From assembly GCA_913051655.1 (NCBI GenBank), contig CAJXHI010000024.1, forward strand, positions 1 through 47,442: a stretch of DNA of 47,442 nt, given 5' to 3'. Origin of the DNA: an uncultured Alphaproteobacteria bacterium (GTDB lineage: Bacteria > Pseudomonadota > Alphaproteobacteria > Rhodobacterales > Rhodobacteraceae). The position numbers and the translations under genes are program-made. A model generated the notes under the pieces. The model did not search any database, was not told where the DNA came from, and saw only the letters and a program-made list of their open reading frames with translations. Below, one piece after another: positions 26,440 to 35,754 of the stretch. The first letter of the stretch is position 1, and each line of letters opens with the position of its first letter.

Positions 26440-27272
26440 TTGAATTTTGCGATCATGTCTTTGATGCCAGGTATAGTTTCCACCTGATAGGCATGTGTTG
26501 GTTGGAAATATTGTACCAAAGAGCGTTGAGTGAGGCCGCCCAGTATTGTGAAATAATACATTTCATACCCCGGCAAGACTGCGCAGGGATGAAATCCGCT
26601 ATCGATACAGATCGTAGAGCCGTTCACTATATGATATGCATCGCCTGGTTTATTATCCTCTCTTTGCAACATCTGAACGCCAGAGCCCCAATTCGGTTTA
26701 AAGCGAAAATTATAGGTTTCATCATGTCGCGTTTCATCTGGCAAACGGTTGGTATCATGCTTGTGCGATGGAAATCCCGACCAACCGCCTTTACCGACAG
26801 TAAATAGCTCACTCACCAATAAACGTCCGACCTGTTCATGTTGTTTTTGTCCTAAAATATGTTTGATCTTTCGGTGCGTTTTGGTGTCGTCAGATCCATA
26901 TTGCACAAGATCATGTTGCCGAACTTCGAAAGGTGTTAGAACCTTGTCATATTTTGCACCTGCTATAAAGGTTTCTGTAGCTTCTGAGACACAGACGATG
27001 CAAACTTTCGCACCCGAGGGAACGTAAGCGCCCTCAGGCTCTCCATCCCAAACATCGTCACCACGGTTGCCAAGGGCTGAAAAACGCATGCCTTCGACTT
27101 CAATATCTACGCTCCCAGTGGCGGGAACGATACAGGTCTCATATCCTGGCACTTGATACTCAAACGCTTCGCCCTTTTTCAACTTTAAGATGTTGAAATA
27201 ATTCAGGGGAACCGTTTCGTTGTCCACGTCAACAATTGGTGCATTATTATTATTAAATGGCGTTATATGCAT
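26436..27272 (-). CDS. iolB: 5-deoxy-glucuronate isomerase
   Basis: ATG 27272 (MHITPFNNNN) is preceded by AGGAGA; a TTG at 27290 is upstream in frame but less likely. The 278-residue protein has two cupin halves. The second carries the metal-binding cluster SGFPSHKHDTNRLPDETRHD followed by ETYNFRF, with His and Glu ligands, and later IDSGFHPCAVLPGYEMYYF. These are hallmark IolB motifs. It converts 5-deoxy-D-glucuronate to 2-deoxy-5-keto-D-gluconate in the cytoplasm. It lies 14 bases after iolC and overlaps the aldolase gene. Confidence 0.93.
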   Translation of the reverse strand: MHITPFNNNNAPIVDVDNETVPLNYFNILKLKKGEAFEYQVPGYETCIVPATGSVDIEVEGMRFSALGNRGDDVWDGEPEGAYVPSGAKVCIVCVSEATETFIAGAKYDKVLTPFEVRQHDLVQYGSDDTKTHRKIKHILGQKQHEQVGRLLVSELFTVGKGGWSGFPSHKHDTNRLPDETRHDETYNFRFKPNWGSGVQMLQREDNKPGDAYHIVNGSTICIDSGFHPCAVLPGYEMYYFTILGGLTQRSLVQYFQPTHAYQVETIPGIKDMIAKFK

Positions 27273-27286
27273 GCCTATTCTCCTGC

Positions 27287-28270
27287 TCAAGTGGCGGCGG
27301 TCGGGCCAGGATGTGATTTCAAAAATGCGTTAAGGGTCGCAGTATCGGGCATAGCAGGTGCACAGCCAGGATTAGACACAACTATAGACGCGCAAGCAGA
27401 GCCCTTAAGAATTGCTTGTTTTAAATTAGATCCATGAGCTATGGCTGCCAGCATTCCGGCTAAAAAACTATCTCCAGCGCCGTTTGGTTTGATCGCAGTC
27501 ACCGGATAAATGCCAGTGCGGATCTCTTCGCCCTCGACGAAGGTGATCGCGCCCTCATTGCCTTTTTTATAAATAACAAATTTACCTTGTTTGGCCAGCG
27601 CGCGCGCCTGATCAAGCCCCTGGTCATAATTGCCTGCCATAAACCCAAATTCTTCGTCATTTCCCACGATAAGATCGCTCGCCATACCAGCGCGGCTCAG
27701 CACATCTGAGGCGACTTTGGCAGAGGGCCAAGAATAGGGGCGGTAATCAATGTCAAAAATGACGGGAAGGCCAGCATTTTTAGCGTGCTCAAAGGCGCGA
27801 AAGGTCGATCCGCACGAGGGTTCACCAGCAAAGACGGTACCGGCTGTTATCAAAGCACCATAAGATGAGTAATTGATTTCATCGACGTCTTGATTATCAA
27901 CTTGGAAATCAACGGCGTTGTTTCGATATAGGCAGAGCTGAAAATCGTCAAGCCTGCTTTCATACACTGCTAAAGATGTGCGGTGCTCTCCGCCCTTAAT
28001 TTTGATAAATTGCGTACCTACACCATAGTGTGACAATCGGTTCAGACAAAATCTTCCAACTACATCGTCTGAAACAGAAGTTACTAAGGTGGATTGGCAT
28101 CCCAATTTTGAAAGGCCGGCGCAAATATTGGCAGACGATCCACCAAGATCTGCCCGAAACATTTCTGTATTCTCTGCTGATGTACCAGCAGGGTCAGCAT
28201 AAAGGTCAATCCCCGCCCGCCCAAATACGACAAATGACTTTTCCTTGATTTTATCCAGTAAATGCATCAT
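27287..28270 (-). CDS. iolC: 5-dehydro-2-deoxygluconokinase
   Basis: This is a 327-residue PfkB-family kinase. Conserved parts: FVVFGRAGIDLYADPAGTS near the start, the substrate-lid segment RADLGGSSANICAGLSKLG, and the anion-hole/catalytic motif KPNGAGDSFLAGMLAA near residue 265, with the Asp base in GAGD. It phosphorylates 2-deoxy-5-keto-gluconate before aldol cleavage. The start overlaps the iolD stop by 4 bp. Confidence 0.93.
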   Translation of the reverse strand: MMHLLDKIKEKSFVVFGRAGIDLYADPAGTSAENTEMFRADLGGSSANICAGLSKLGCQSTLVTSVSDDVVGRFCLNRLSHYGVGTQFIKIKGGEHRTSLAVYESRLDDFQLCLYRNNAVDFQVDNQDVDEINYSSYGALITAGTVFAGEPSCGSTFRAFEHAKNAGLPVIFDIDYRPYSWPSAKVASDVLSRAGMASDLIVGNDEEFGFMAGNYDQGLDQARALAKQGKFVIYKKGNEGAITFVEGEEIRTGIYPVTAIKPNGAGDSFLAGMLAAIAHGSNLKQAILKGSACASIVVSNPGCAPAMPDTATLNAFLKSHPGPTAAT

Positions 28271-30132
28271 ACACCTCGGCGCTGTTTAATGCGTTCTGCT
28301 TCAAAGTCTTGATGTGCGCTTGAAACGGTCTCTCTGTCACTGATCTCTGGCGTACCGACTTCCCACCAAGTATGGCCCTCATCTGTCCACCCGTCATAAG
28401 CATCTACGTCCATTACGATGACATAGGATTTTGGGCTGGCTTTTGCGCGCTGAAACGCCTCTGTAAACGCCGCGGGGTCAGCCACCTTTTCGGCATAAGC
28501 GCCCATAGAACGCGCATGGGCTGCAAAATCGACAGCGAAAGGGGCAGGAATTGTTGGACAATCTACAAACAGATTGTTGAAACTTTGATTACCGGTATTG
28601 TTTTGCAATTTGTTTATAACTGCGAAACCGCCATTATCGAGGACAAGTACAATAATCTTTTTTTCGCTCAGAACAGAAGAATATATATCTGAATTCAGCA
28701 TCAAATAAGACCCGTCGCCACAGAAGGAGATAGTGTCCTTGTCTGGCTCGCGTTCACTTTGCGCGATGCGTGCGCCCCAGGCGCCGGCTATTTCATATCC
28801 CATGCAGGAAAATCCAAATTCGACATCGACGGTTCCTTGCTCAAGCGTGCGCCAATTTGCCGTGACTTCTGCAGGAAGCCCGCCAGCAGCTGCAAGAATA
28901 CGATCTCTTCTGTCGCAATGGGCATTCACCACACCGATCGCTTGAGCGTATGAATTCGGTTTGTTATGTCCGTGCGAGGTGTTGTCTGTCACATAAGCGT
29001 CCCATTTGGCACGTTCATCTTGCGCAAATTGGATCCAGCTCTGCTTGGCCTGAAAAAAGAGCGCATCATTCAGTGCATTTAACGAAAATTTTGCATCTCC
29101 TACGACTGGTAATGATCGGTGTTTTGCAGCATCAAAACGTCCCGCATTGACGGATATGAATTTTGCGTCATGTGAAAATGCGGTCCATGATCCGGTGGTG
29201 AAATCTTGCAGTCGCGTTCCAAGAGCGAGAATAACATCGGCCTTTTCTGCCAGAGCATTGCCAGAATTCGAACCGGTTACGCCGATTGGGCCGCAGTTTA
29301 ACGGATGATCATGACGCATATTTGCGCGTCCGGCGATGGTTTCTACTGCAGGAATTTGGTATTTTTCTATAAACGTGTTTAATTCCGCTGTAGCGCGGGA
29401 ATATTGTATACCACCACCCGCGATTATCAGTGGCCGTTTTGCACCCTCGAGCAAAGAAATGGCGTCTTTAATTTCTTCCGGGTCAGGGATTTGTCGGCGG
29501 ATGCGGTGGGTTTTCTTCTCGAAAAATGTCTCAGGATAATCATAGGCCCATCCCTGAACATCCTGAGGCAAACCAAGAAATGCAGGTCCACAATCTGCTG
29601 GATCAAGTAAAGTTGCTAAGGCATTTGGAAGCGATTGTATGATTTGTGCCGGGTGCGTGATTCTGTCCCAATAGCGGCTCACAGGTTTAAAAGCATCGTT
29701 TGCCCCAAAAGTTGGATCACCAAAGTTTTCCATTTGCTGTAAGACAGGATCGGGCAGTCGGGTAAGAAACGTATCTCCGCACAAGAGAAGAACGGGCAAA
29801 CGGTTAGCATGCGCCAGAGCTGCGGCTGTAACAAGGTTAAGCGTTCCAGGACCGGCAGAGGCCGTGCAAAACATAAATCTTTGACGCAGCCATTGCTTTG
29901 CGTAACCTGCAGCTGCGAACCCCATGCTTTGCTCATTTTGTCCACGATAAAGGGGCAGGGCTTCACGTTTGTTGTTCAAAGCTTCACCAAGACAGGTCAC
30001 ATTTCCGTGACCAAAAATGCCAAAGCCCCCGCCACAAACAGTATACTCTATACCGTCGATCTCAATATATTGGTTGGACAACCATTTAATTAAAGCTTGC
30101 GCGGTTGTTAAGCTAATATATGGAGTGTTCAA
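28267..30132 (-). CDS. iolD: 3D-(3,5/4)-trihydroxycyclohexane-1,2-dione hydrolase (ThDP enzyme)
   Basis: No ATG fits: the in-frame ATG at 30192 has no ribosome binding site, while TTG 30132 follows AGGGAGA with 6-nt spacing and starts the expected LNTPYISLTTAQALIKWLSN. This gives 621 residues, the usual size. The catalytic Glu sits in YRGQNEQSMGFAAAGYAK (about residue 67). The ThDP-binding motif GDGSYLMLNSD is at about 472, with N in VLDNGGFAVIN. It opens the inositol-derived ring dione. First gene of the minus-strand iol operon; the 16-bp operator lies about 85 bases upstream. Confidence 0.93.
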   Translation of the reverse strand: MNTPYISLTTAQALIKWLSNQYIEIDGIEYTVCGGGFGIFGHGNVTCLGEALNNKREALPLYRGQNEQSMGFAAAGYAKQWLRQRFMFCTASAGPGTLNLVTAAALAHANRLPVLLLCGDTFLTRLPDPVLQQMENFGDPTFGANDAFKPVSRYWDRITHPAQIIQSLPNALATLLDPADCGPAFLGLPQDVQGWAYDYPETFFEKKTHRIRRQIPDPEEIKDAISLLEGAKRPLIIAGGGIQYSRATAELNTFIEKYQIPAVETIAGRANMRHDHPLNCGPIGVTGSNSGNALAEKADVILALGTRLQDFTTGSWTAFSHDAKFISVNAGRFDAAKHRSLPVVGDAKFSLNALNDALFFQAKQSWIQFAQDERAKWDAYVTDNTSHGHNKPNSYAQAIGVVNAHCDRRDRILAAAGGLPAEVTANWRTLEQGTVDVEFGFSCMGYEIAGAWGARIAQSEREPDKDTISFCGDGSYLMLNSDIYSSVLSEKKIIVLVLDNGGFAVINKLQNNTGNQSFNNLFVDCPTIPAPFAVDFAAHARSMGAYAEKVADPAAFTEAFQRAKASPKSYVIVMDVDAYDGWTDEGHTWWEVGTPEISDRETVSSAHQDFEAERIKQRRGV

Positions 30133-30138
30133 ATCGCG

Positions 30139-30145
30139 TCTCCCT
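30139..30145 (-). promoter_or_regulatory. ribosome binding site deciding the iolD TTG start
   Basis: The minus strand reads AGGGAGA, six bases before TTG 30132. No comparable site precedes the upstream in-frame ATG, so this site fixes the start. Confidence 0.7.
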
Positions 30146-30186
30146 AATTTCTGTTGCTGGTCGTCTGCGACTCGATACAATGTCGC

Positions 30187-30215
30187 TTGCAATGCATTTC
30201 GTTACAGTCTACAGA
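30187..30215 (+). promoter_or_regulatory. predicted iolG promoter
   Basis: TTGCAA (30187-30192), a 17-base spacer and TACAGA (30210-30215) form a sigma-70-like pair. The expected start site falls at about 30,222, inside the operator, so a bound repressor would block initiation. Confidence 0.5.
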
Positions 30216-30217
30216 TT

Positions 30218-30233
30218 TTGCAACCGGTTGCAA
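30218..30233. promoter_or_regulatory. LacI-type operator between iolD and iolG
   Basis: TTGCAACCGGTTGCAA is a perfect 16-bp palindrome with the central CG typical of LacI-family operators. It lies in the divergent region, 22 bases before the iolG ATG and about 85 bases before the iolD start. A near copy (15/16) is found at 38867-38882 upstream of the sugar ABC transporter operon. Confidence 0.85.
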
Positions 30234-30255
30234 CGTTATTTGAGCTTGGGAATGA

Positions 30256-31365
30256 ATGGATATGACCGACCTAGGTATTGGCATCGTTGGCGGTGGTTAT
30301 ATGGGCAAAGCACATGCTGTTGCGATGTCCGCCGTTGGGGCTGTTTTCGACACAAAATTACGACCAAAGCTTCGCGCAGTTGCAGCAAATTCTATCGAAA
30401 CTGCAACTCGGTATCAATTGGCTTACGGATTTGAAAAAGCGTGCGAAAACTGGGAGGATCTCGTTACCGATCAGAATGTAGAAGCTGTAATTATTGCTAC
30501 GCCACAGAGCACGCATCGCCGAATTGCTGAAGCTGCATTCGCGCTTGGAAAACCGGTTTTTTGCGAGAAACCTCTTGCGACAAATCTCGAAGATGCACGC
30601 GCCATGGTTGCAGCTGCCGATAAGGCCGGTGTGGTTAATATGATCGGATTCAATTATATTCGAACGCCGGCGAGCCAGTTTGCCCGCCGCCTCATCCAAG
30701 AGGGCTCCATCGGTGACGTCACATGGTTTCGCGGGATGCATGAAGAAGATTTTCTTGCACGTCCAGATGATCCTTTTTCGTGGCGTTGTGAGGGTATGGC
30801 CAATGGCAATCTTGGGGATCTTTCCGGTCATCCGATTAATGCCGCCTTGGCTCTGATGGGGCCCATTGAAAAGGTCTCAGCCGATCTTGAAACTGTTCAC
30901 AAACAACGCCCCGGTGGAGAAGTGAGTAATGATGACCATGCTTCCGTTATGTGCCGCTTTTCCAATGGTGTGATGGGACATCTATATTCCAGCCGCATCG
31001 CAATGGGTCGTAAAATGGGTTATGCTTATGATATATATGGAACCAAAGGTGCCATTCGGTTTGATCAGGAGGATCAAAATGCCCTGTGGCTTTATGAAGA
31101 TAAAGGCTCCCGTGCAACGCAGGGTTTTTGTAAAATCTTAACGGGACCTGAACATCCGGATTACCAACCCTTTTGCCTTGGGCGGGGACACGGGACGGGA
31201 TATCAAGACACAATCATCATTGAAGCAAAAGATTTTCTCCGCGCGATAGAGACCGGGAAAAATGTCTGGCCTTCGTTTCGAGACGGGCTTGCCGTAGCCG
31301 AAGTGGTTGACGCCATTCAGAAGTCTGCACAAAGCGGAGCTTGGGCATTAGTGCAGCAGGTTTAA
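30256..31365 (+). CDS. iolG: Gfo/Idh/MocA dehydrogenase, probable inositol 2-dehydrogenase
   Basis: ATG 30256 is used; ATG 30262 (MTDLGIGIVGGGYMGKAHA) is an alternative that starts right at the Rossmann fold. The NAD-binding motif GIVGGGYMG is at residues 8-16. The family motif FCEKPLATN (catalytic Lys) is near residue 97, and the substrate-site segment NLGDLSGHPINAAL has the Asp/His pair. Length is 369. In this operon the likely reaction is oxidation of myo- or scyllo-inositol to the 2-keto form. It is expressed divergently from iolD under the shared operator. Confidence 0.88.
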   Translation: MDMTDLGIGIVGGGYMGKAHAVAMSAVGAVFDTKLRPKLRAVAANSIETATRYQLAYGFEKACENWEDLVTDQNVEAVIIATPQSTHRRIAEAAFALGKPVFCEKPLATNLEDARAMVAAADKAGVVNMIGFNYIRTPASQFARRLIQEGSIGDVTWFRGMHEEDFLARPDDPFSWRCEGMANGNLGDLSGHPINAALALMGPIEKVSADLETVHKQRPGGEVSNDDHASVMCRFSNGVMGHLYSSRIAMGRKMGYAYDIYGTKGAIRFDQEDQNALWLYEDKGSRATQGFCKILTGPEHPDYQPFCLGRGHGTGYQDTIIIEAKDFLRAIETGKNVWPSFRDGLAVAEVVDAIQKSAQSGAWALVQQV

Positions 31366-31377
31366 GGAGATAGAAAT

Positions 31378-32271
31378 ATGTCGATCCGGATTGGAAATGC
31401 GCCTTGTTCTTGGGGTGTGGAATTTGCAGAAGATCCGCGCAATCCCTCATGGCAAAGCGTGCTGAGCGATTGTGCAGAAGCAGGGTATAGGGGTATCGAA
31501 CTCGGCCCTGTGGGCTTTATGCCTGAGGATCCTCTGGAACTTTCGGAAGCTCTGGATAAATATGGATTAGAACTGATCGGTGGTGTTGTGTTTCGCGCGT
31601 TTCACGATGCCGATCAGTGGAAAGATGTTCTGGATGGGGCAAAAAGAACTTGTGCAGCGCTCAAAGCGCACGGCGCGAAACATTTTGTTTTAATTGATTC
31701 AATTTCTCCACGCCGCGCGTCAACGGCTGGTCGGGTAAGCGAAGCAGAACAAATGGATACAGCGGAATGGATGGCTTATTGCGACCGCCTCGTTCACGTG
31801 GCTAAAATGGGGTCGGAGGAGTATGGTTTGATTCCAGAACTTCACCCGCATGCGGGCGGTTTTATGGATTTTGAACCAGAGGTCGAACGGTTTCTGAGCG
31901 AAGTAGACAGTGATGTCATCAAACTTTGTCTGGATACAGGGCACTGCACTTATGCGGGCTTTGACCCTGTTGCTTTTATGAAACGCCACATTGATCGTAT
32001 CACTTACGTGCATTTCAAATCAACGGACCCAAAGGTTAAGGCGCAGGTCATTGAGAACCGAACCGGATTTTACGATGCCTGTGGCCAGGGTATTTTTTGC
32101 ACGCTTGAAGACGGCGAAGTCGATCTTACAGCCGTACGCGATCTTTTGGTCAAATCGGGTTTTGAGGGTTGGTGTACGATTGAACAGGATTGCGATCCTG
32201 AACTCAATCCCGACAGCCTCGGCGATGCGCGCAAAAATCGTGAATATCTGAAAAGCATCGGATTTGTTTGA
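31378..32271 (+). CDS. iolE: inosose dehydratase-like TIM-barrel protein
   Basis: The 297-residue xylose-isomerase-like TIM barrel opens with IRIGNAPCSWGVEFAEDP, which matches the IolE start. Metal-ligand segments follow: GLIPELHPHAGGFMDF, LCLDTGHCTYAG, YVHFKSTDPK and CTIEQDCDPE. IolE removes water from 2-keto-myo-inositol to give the trione substrate of IolD. A sister family (IolI/IolH isomerases) is the main alternative. Placed 12 bases after iolG, so co-transcribed. Confidence 0.85.
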   Translation: MSIRIGNAPCSWGVEFAEDPRNPSWQSVLSDCAEAGYRGIELGPVGFMPEDPLELSEALDKYGLELIGGVVFRAFHDADQWKDVLDGAKRTCAALKAHGAKHFVLIDSISPRRASTAGRVSEAEQMDTAEWMAYCDRLVHVAKMGSEEYGLIPELHPHAGGFMDFEPEVERFLSEVDSDVIKLCLDTGHCTYAGFDPVAFMKRHIDRITYVHFKSTDPKVKAQVIENRTGFYDACGQGIFCTLEDGEVDLTAVRDLLVKSGFEGWCTIEQDCDPELNPDSLGDARKNREYLKSIGFV

Positions 32272-32283
32272 GGAATTTAAGAT

Positions 32284-33417
32284 ATGGCAAAATTGAATTG
32301 GGGAATGATTGGTGGAGGCGAAGGCAGTCAAATTGGACCTGCCCATCGGTTAGGCGCACAGGCAGACGGGTTGTTCCAATTTGTGGCAGCAGCACTTGAT
32401 CATCGTCCCGAAGAGGGGCGAGACTATGCGATGCATCTTGGTATTGACGCTTCTCGTGCTTATCGCGATTGGAAAGAAATGCTGTTGAAGGAAAAAAAGC
32501 GAGAGGACAGGATTGACCTTGTGACAATTGCGACGCCGAATGCGACACATTTTGAAATCACGAAAAATTTTCTAGAAGCGGGATTTAACGTGCTTTGTGA
32601 AAAGCCGATGACAATGACCGTTGAAGAAGGTGAAGAGATTGTGCGTGTCGCGGGGAAATCTGGTAAAATTTTTGCGGTGAATTATTGCTATTCAGCCTAT
32701 CCGATGGTGCGACAAGCACGTGCAATGATCCGCGCGGGTGAGCTCGGAAAAATCCGCCTTGTGGTTGTAAACTTTAGCCATGGTCATCATGCGGACGCGG
32801 GAGATGCGGATAACCCACGTGTGCGCTGGCGGTATGATCCAGCAATGGCGGGTGTTTCAGGGCAGTTTGCCGATTGCGGTATTCATGCGCTCCATATGGC
32901 GAGCTTTCTTTGTGATGATGAGGTCGAAACTCTCTCTGCTGATTTTACCTCAACCATTTCCAGTCGTGAGTTGGAAGATGACGCAATGGTAAATTTTCGC
33001 ATGTCCGGTGGGACCGTTGGGCGTCTTTGGACTTCGTCTGTGGCGATTGGCCGTCAACACGGATTTGAAATCCAAGTGTTTGGAGAAACGGGTGGTTTGA
33101 AATGGTTTGCCGAGCAACCAAACCAATTGATTTACACCCCACTTCGAGGACGCACGCAGATCATAGAAAAAGGAGAGAGTGGTCTTTATGAAGAAGCATG
33201 TCGCCTTAGCCGCGTTGCGATAGCGCACCCTGAAGGTTTCCCTTTGGCAGTGGCAAATATGTATTGTGATCTCGCAGATGTACTGAGTGGGGAAGACCGT
33301 GATGGTTTACCCTCTGCTGAGGATGGTTTACGCTCAATGGCTGCTGTTTATGCTGCTGTCGCCTCAGCCCATAGAGATGGAGCGTGGACAGATGCGAGAC
33401 CAATGATGTATCGTTGA
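32284..33417 (+). CDS. second Gfo/Idh/MocA family oxidoreductase
   Basis: The 377-residue protein begins LNWGMIGGGEGSQIGPAHRL (Rossmann motif GMIGGGEGS), has LCEKPMTMT with the catalytic Lys near residue 103, and GQFADCGIHALHMASFL as the substrate-site Asp/His segment. It is a paralogue of the iolG product and ends the plus-strand operon, ten bases after iolE. It could oxidise another inositol isomer or a methylated or sugar-linked inositol. Its end converges on the desaturase gene with only seven bases between. Confidence 0.88.
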   Translation: MAKLNWGMIGGGEGSQIGPAHRLGAQADGLFQFVAAALDHRPEEGRDYAMHLGIDASRAYRDWKEMLLKEKKREDRIDLVTIATPNATHFEITKNFLEAGFNVLCEKPMTMTVEEGEEIVRVAGKSGKIFAVNYCYSAYPMVRQARAMIRAGELGKIRLVVVNFSHGHHADAGDADNPRVRWRYDPAMAGVSGQFADCGIHALHMASFLCDDEVETLSADFTSTISSRELEDDAMVNFRMSGGTVGRLWTSSVAIGRQHGFEIQVFGETGGLKWFAEQPNQLIYTPLRGRTQIIEKGESGLYEEACRLSRVAIAHPEGFPLAVANMYCDLADVLSGEDRDGLPSAEDGLRSMAAVYAAVASAHRDGAWTDARPMMYR

Positions 33418-33424
33418 ATGAAGG

Positions 33425-34498
33425 TCAAACGGCAGAGGGTAGAAGGCGCTCTACCTCCGGCCCGTAATCTGTTGCTCCTGTCGGCAAGGTGGGAATGATC
33501 ACCGCATTTTCATACCTTAATTGTTTTATCAAAACCGGCACTAAGCGTTTGAAAGCCGCAAGTATGGATGGTTCCGCTGGGGGAACATCGTCTTTTATCA
33601 ACGCATGTAATTTGGGAAGATGGTAATAAGGCACCATTGTGAAAAGATGGTGTTCCAAATGATAATTCATATTCAGGTAAATAAATCTGCTGACTGGGTT
33701 CATTAATACGGTACGCGTGTTTAATCGATGGTCAGTCACATTTTCTGCCAGGCCAAGATGTTGCAACAATCCCGTCATCACATGATGCCAAGCCCCGTAT
33801 AGACGCGGCAAGCCAATCAGCATAAAGGGGAGGAAATTTTGGAACCAATACGCCGTAAAACCCGTCGCCAGATAAATTGCGAGCCAGATCCGCGCGACTC
33901 GAAAGCAACGCGGATAATCTTTAGTCCTTAAAAATGTTTCCTCATCTGGGTGGATACGTCCTGTGACATGCAGAGCCATACGTTTTAGCAATGTCAGCGT
34001 ATCGATAAGACCAAAAAGGTTCAGGACAATGCGCAGAAGGTCAGGGGGCCGCATTGCCACAATTTCTGGATCACGCCCGACTATAATCGTGTCTGTGTGA
34101 TGGCGTACGTGGCTCGCTTTCCACACCACAGGGTTTCTTATAAGCATGAAGCTTGCAATGTGATAAACGACATTGTTCATCCATTCGGTTTTAAAAGCGG
34201 TGCGGTGACCGCATTCATGCCAGCGTGAATCGGAGCCCGATCCGTAGAGTACTCCGTAGATAAACCAGAAAGGAATGGACCAAACATTGGGCCAAAGCAG
34301 TACCGCCAAATATCCGCTGACCCCCAATCCCAAAAACCAAATGCTAGTATCTCTGAGCGCGATACTATCTGATTTCTGCATCAGGGCACGGATGGCTTGT
34401 GGATCTACCTTGGGCTTGTACCACCGGAGAGACCCCACGGCAGAGACATCGTTTTGCATCCGGTGCGCTGCAGAAAGTGAATAATATTTTGCCATCAT
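33425..34498 (-). CDS. membrane fatty-acid-desaturase-family di-iron enzyme
   Basis: AAGGAAG precedes ATG 34498. The 357-residue protein has membrane helices near residues 52-85, 110-122 and 203-232, and three histidine boxes: H94-ECG-H98, H130-VR-HH134 and H280-LE-HH284. A further GAWHHVMTGLLQHLGLAENV segment is typical of the family. These boxes bind the di-iron centre of desaturases and hydroxylases. The gene ends an operon with a sugar-type ABC transporter and an Fe(II)/2OG dioxygenase, an odd setting for a lipid desaturase, so the substrate may be a small hydroxylated compound. It still lacks a visible electron donor partner. Confidence 0.87.
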   Translation of the reverse strand: MMAKYYSLSAAHRMQNDVSAVGSLRWYKPKVDPQAIRALMQKSDSIALRDTSIWFLGLGVSGYLAVLLWPNVWSIPFWFIYGVLYGSGSDSRWHECGHRTAFKTEWMNNVVYHIASFMLIRNPVVWKASHVRHHTDTIIVGRDPEIVAMRPPDLLRIVLNLFGLIDTLTLLKRMALHVTGRIHPDEETFLRTKDYPRCFRVARIWLAIYLATGFTAYWFQNFLPFMLIGLPRLYGAWHHVMTGLLQHLGLAENVTDHRLNTRTVLMNPVSRFIYLNMNYHLEHHLFTMVPYYHLPKLHALIKDDVPPAEPSILAAFKRLVPVLIKQLRYENAVIIPTLPTGATDYGPEVERLLPSAV

Positions 34499-34549
34499 AC
34501 TACGCTTCCTTTTAAACCTTTGTGAGTAACTTCCAACACATGGTTATAG

Positions 34550-35710
34550 CTATCGGCGCCTGAAATTTTCGTGGAGAGCCCTCTCAAATTCTCCAATGCT
34601 TAGATCTTCGGCCAAGCCGCGCGCTAGAAGCTCTGCCTGAGTTTCGGACGCCAAACCACCAATTGGGGGATCCGTATCAAGATTAGTTGGGAACGGATAT
34701 CCTTCGGCAGCAGCTGAAATCACAGAAGTAAGATGTTCTTGCGGCAAATTTAACTTTTTCAACGCGGGAAACAAAGCACTGACCATAGCGCGCCGGTCAA
34801 TCCGTTCTAAAGAGCGTCCCATCGCAGAGGAAACTTGAAGCAGGTTTACCATACGGTCTATATCGGTTGATCGGTTTTCACCTGCGGCATGAAATAGGGC
34901 AGGGCTGAAAAACAGCGCATCACCTTTTTCAAGCGTCGTTTGCACAAAATTTTCCTCGAATATCTTGCGAAAATCGGGCATTTGCGCTGCAATATAACCA
35001 GGTGCAAAGCGTTGGGAATTGGGCAAAAGCTTTGTCGGTCCGCTTTCGATAGGCATGTTGCAATGCGCGATCGCTCCCTGTAACGTGAGAGCACCGGAAT
35101 ACAAATGTGCCTTTGAAGGAAAGCGTTTTACTTGTTCGGGGGGCATAAATCCGAGATGATAATCGCGGTGACAGGTCTGAGGTTTGCCGCCTGGACGCAC
35201 CAGATTGACTTGCGCCGTCATCTGCGACCAAGGACCCAGCCAAGCTTCGCTGATGGCTGCGATAGAAGGACTTGAAAAATAACGTGCAAACAAAGAGGGA
35301 TTGCGTAGGCATAATTTTTGCAACGAGTTCCAGATCCTGTCATTGGCGCCCCGTTCACCGAAATGATCGCCGCCAGAGGTGGTTGATTGTTCTTCTTTGA
35401 TAATGTTGTTGAAAACGGCCGTGGCCTCATCTACAGCGTCTAAATCAATCATTGCTTGTTTCAGCACTACAATGCCAGAGCGTTCGCTAAGGACATGAGC
35501 CCATTCAGCCAGAAGGTCCTGCCGAGATGATGAGCCCAAGACGCTTTTAACATCCTGAGCATCATAAATTGGAATATTAAACTCTATCTTGGCCGCAAAT
35601 CGTAAATCCGAAATCAATGTCGGCTCTGTAATTAACGACAGGAAGGCAGCGACCGAACAATCTTGTTCTGAAAAGTAACCCTTATAGGTTATGGGGCTTT
35701 CTAAGGCCAT
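34550..35710 (-). CDS. phytanoyl-CoA-dioxygenase-family Fe(II)/2-oxoglutarate oxygenase
   Basis: The 386-residue protein is preceded by GAGGA about 9 nt upstream. The iron facial triad is visible: H181 and D183 in QTCHRDYHLGF and H274 in LFFSPALFHAAGENRS, with R286 suited to bind 2-oxoglutarate. PhyH-family enzymes hydroxylate many small molecules, often next to an oxygen or amine, and can also demethylate or dehalogenate. It lies 44 bases after the ATPase gene and 51 before the desaturase, so it is part of the transporter operon. The substrate is presumably the imported compound; I cannot name it. Confidence 0.87.
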   Translation of the reverse strand: MALESPITYKGYFSEQDCSVAAFLSLITEPTLISDLRFAAKIEFNIPIYDAQDVKSVLGSSSRQDLLAEWAHVLSERSGIVVLKQAMIDLDAVDEATAVFNNIIKEEQSTTSGGDHFGERGANDRIWNSLQKLCLRNPSLFARYFSSPSIAAISEAWLGPWSQMTAQVNLVRPGGKPQTCHRDYHLGFMPPEQVKRFPSKAHLYSGALTLQGAIAHCNMPIESGPTKLLPNSQRFAPGYIAAQMPDFRKIFEENFVQTTLEKGDALFFSPALFHAAGENRSTDIDRMVNLLQVSSAMGRSLERIDRRAMVSALFPALKKLNLPQEHLTSVISAAAEGYPFPTNLDTDPPIGGLASETQAELLARGLAEDLSIGEFERALHENFRRR

Positions 35711-35754
35711 TGTCCATTATCCTCGCAATTTCCAAGGTGATAGTTTTCAGTGTA

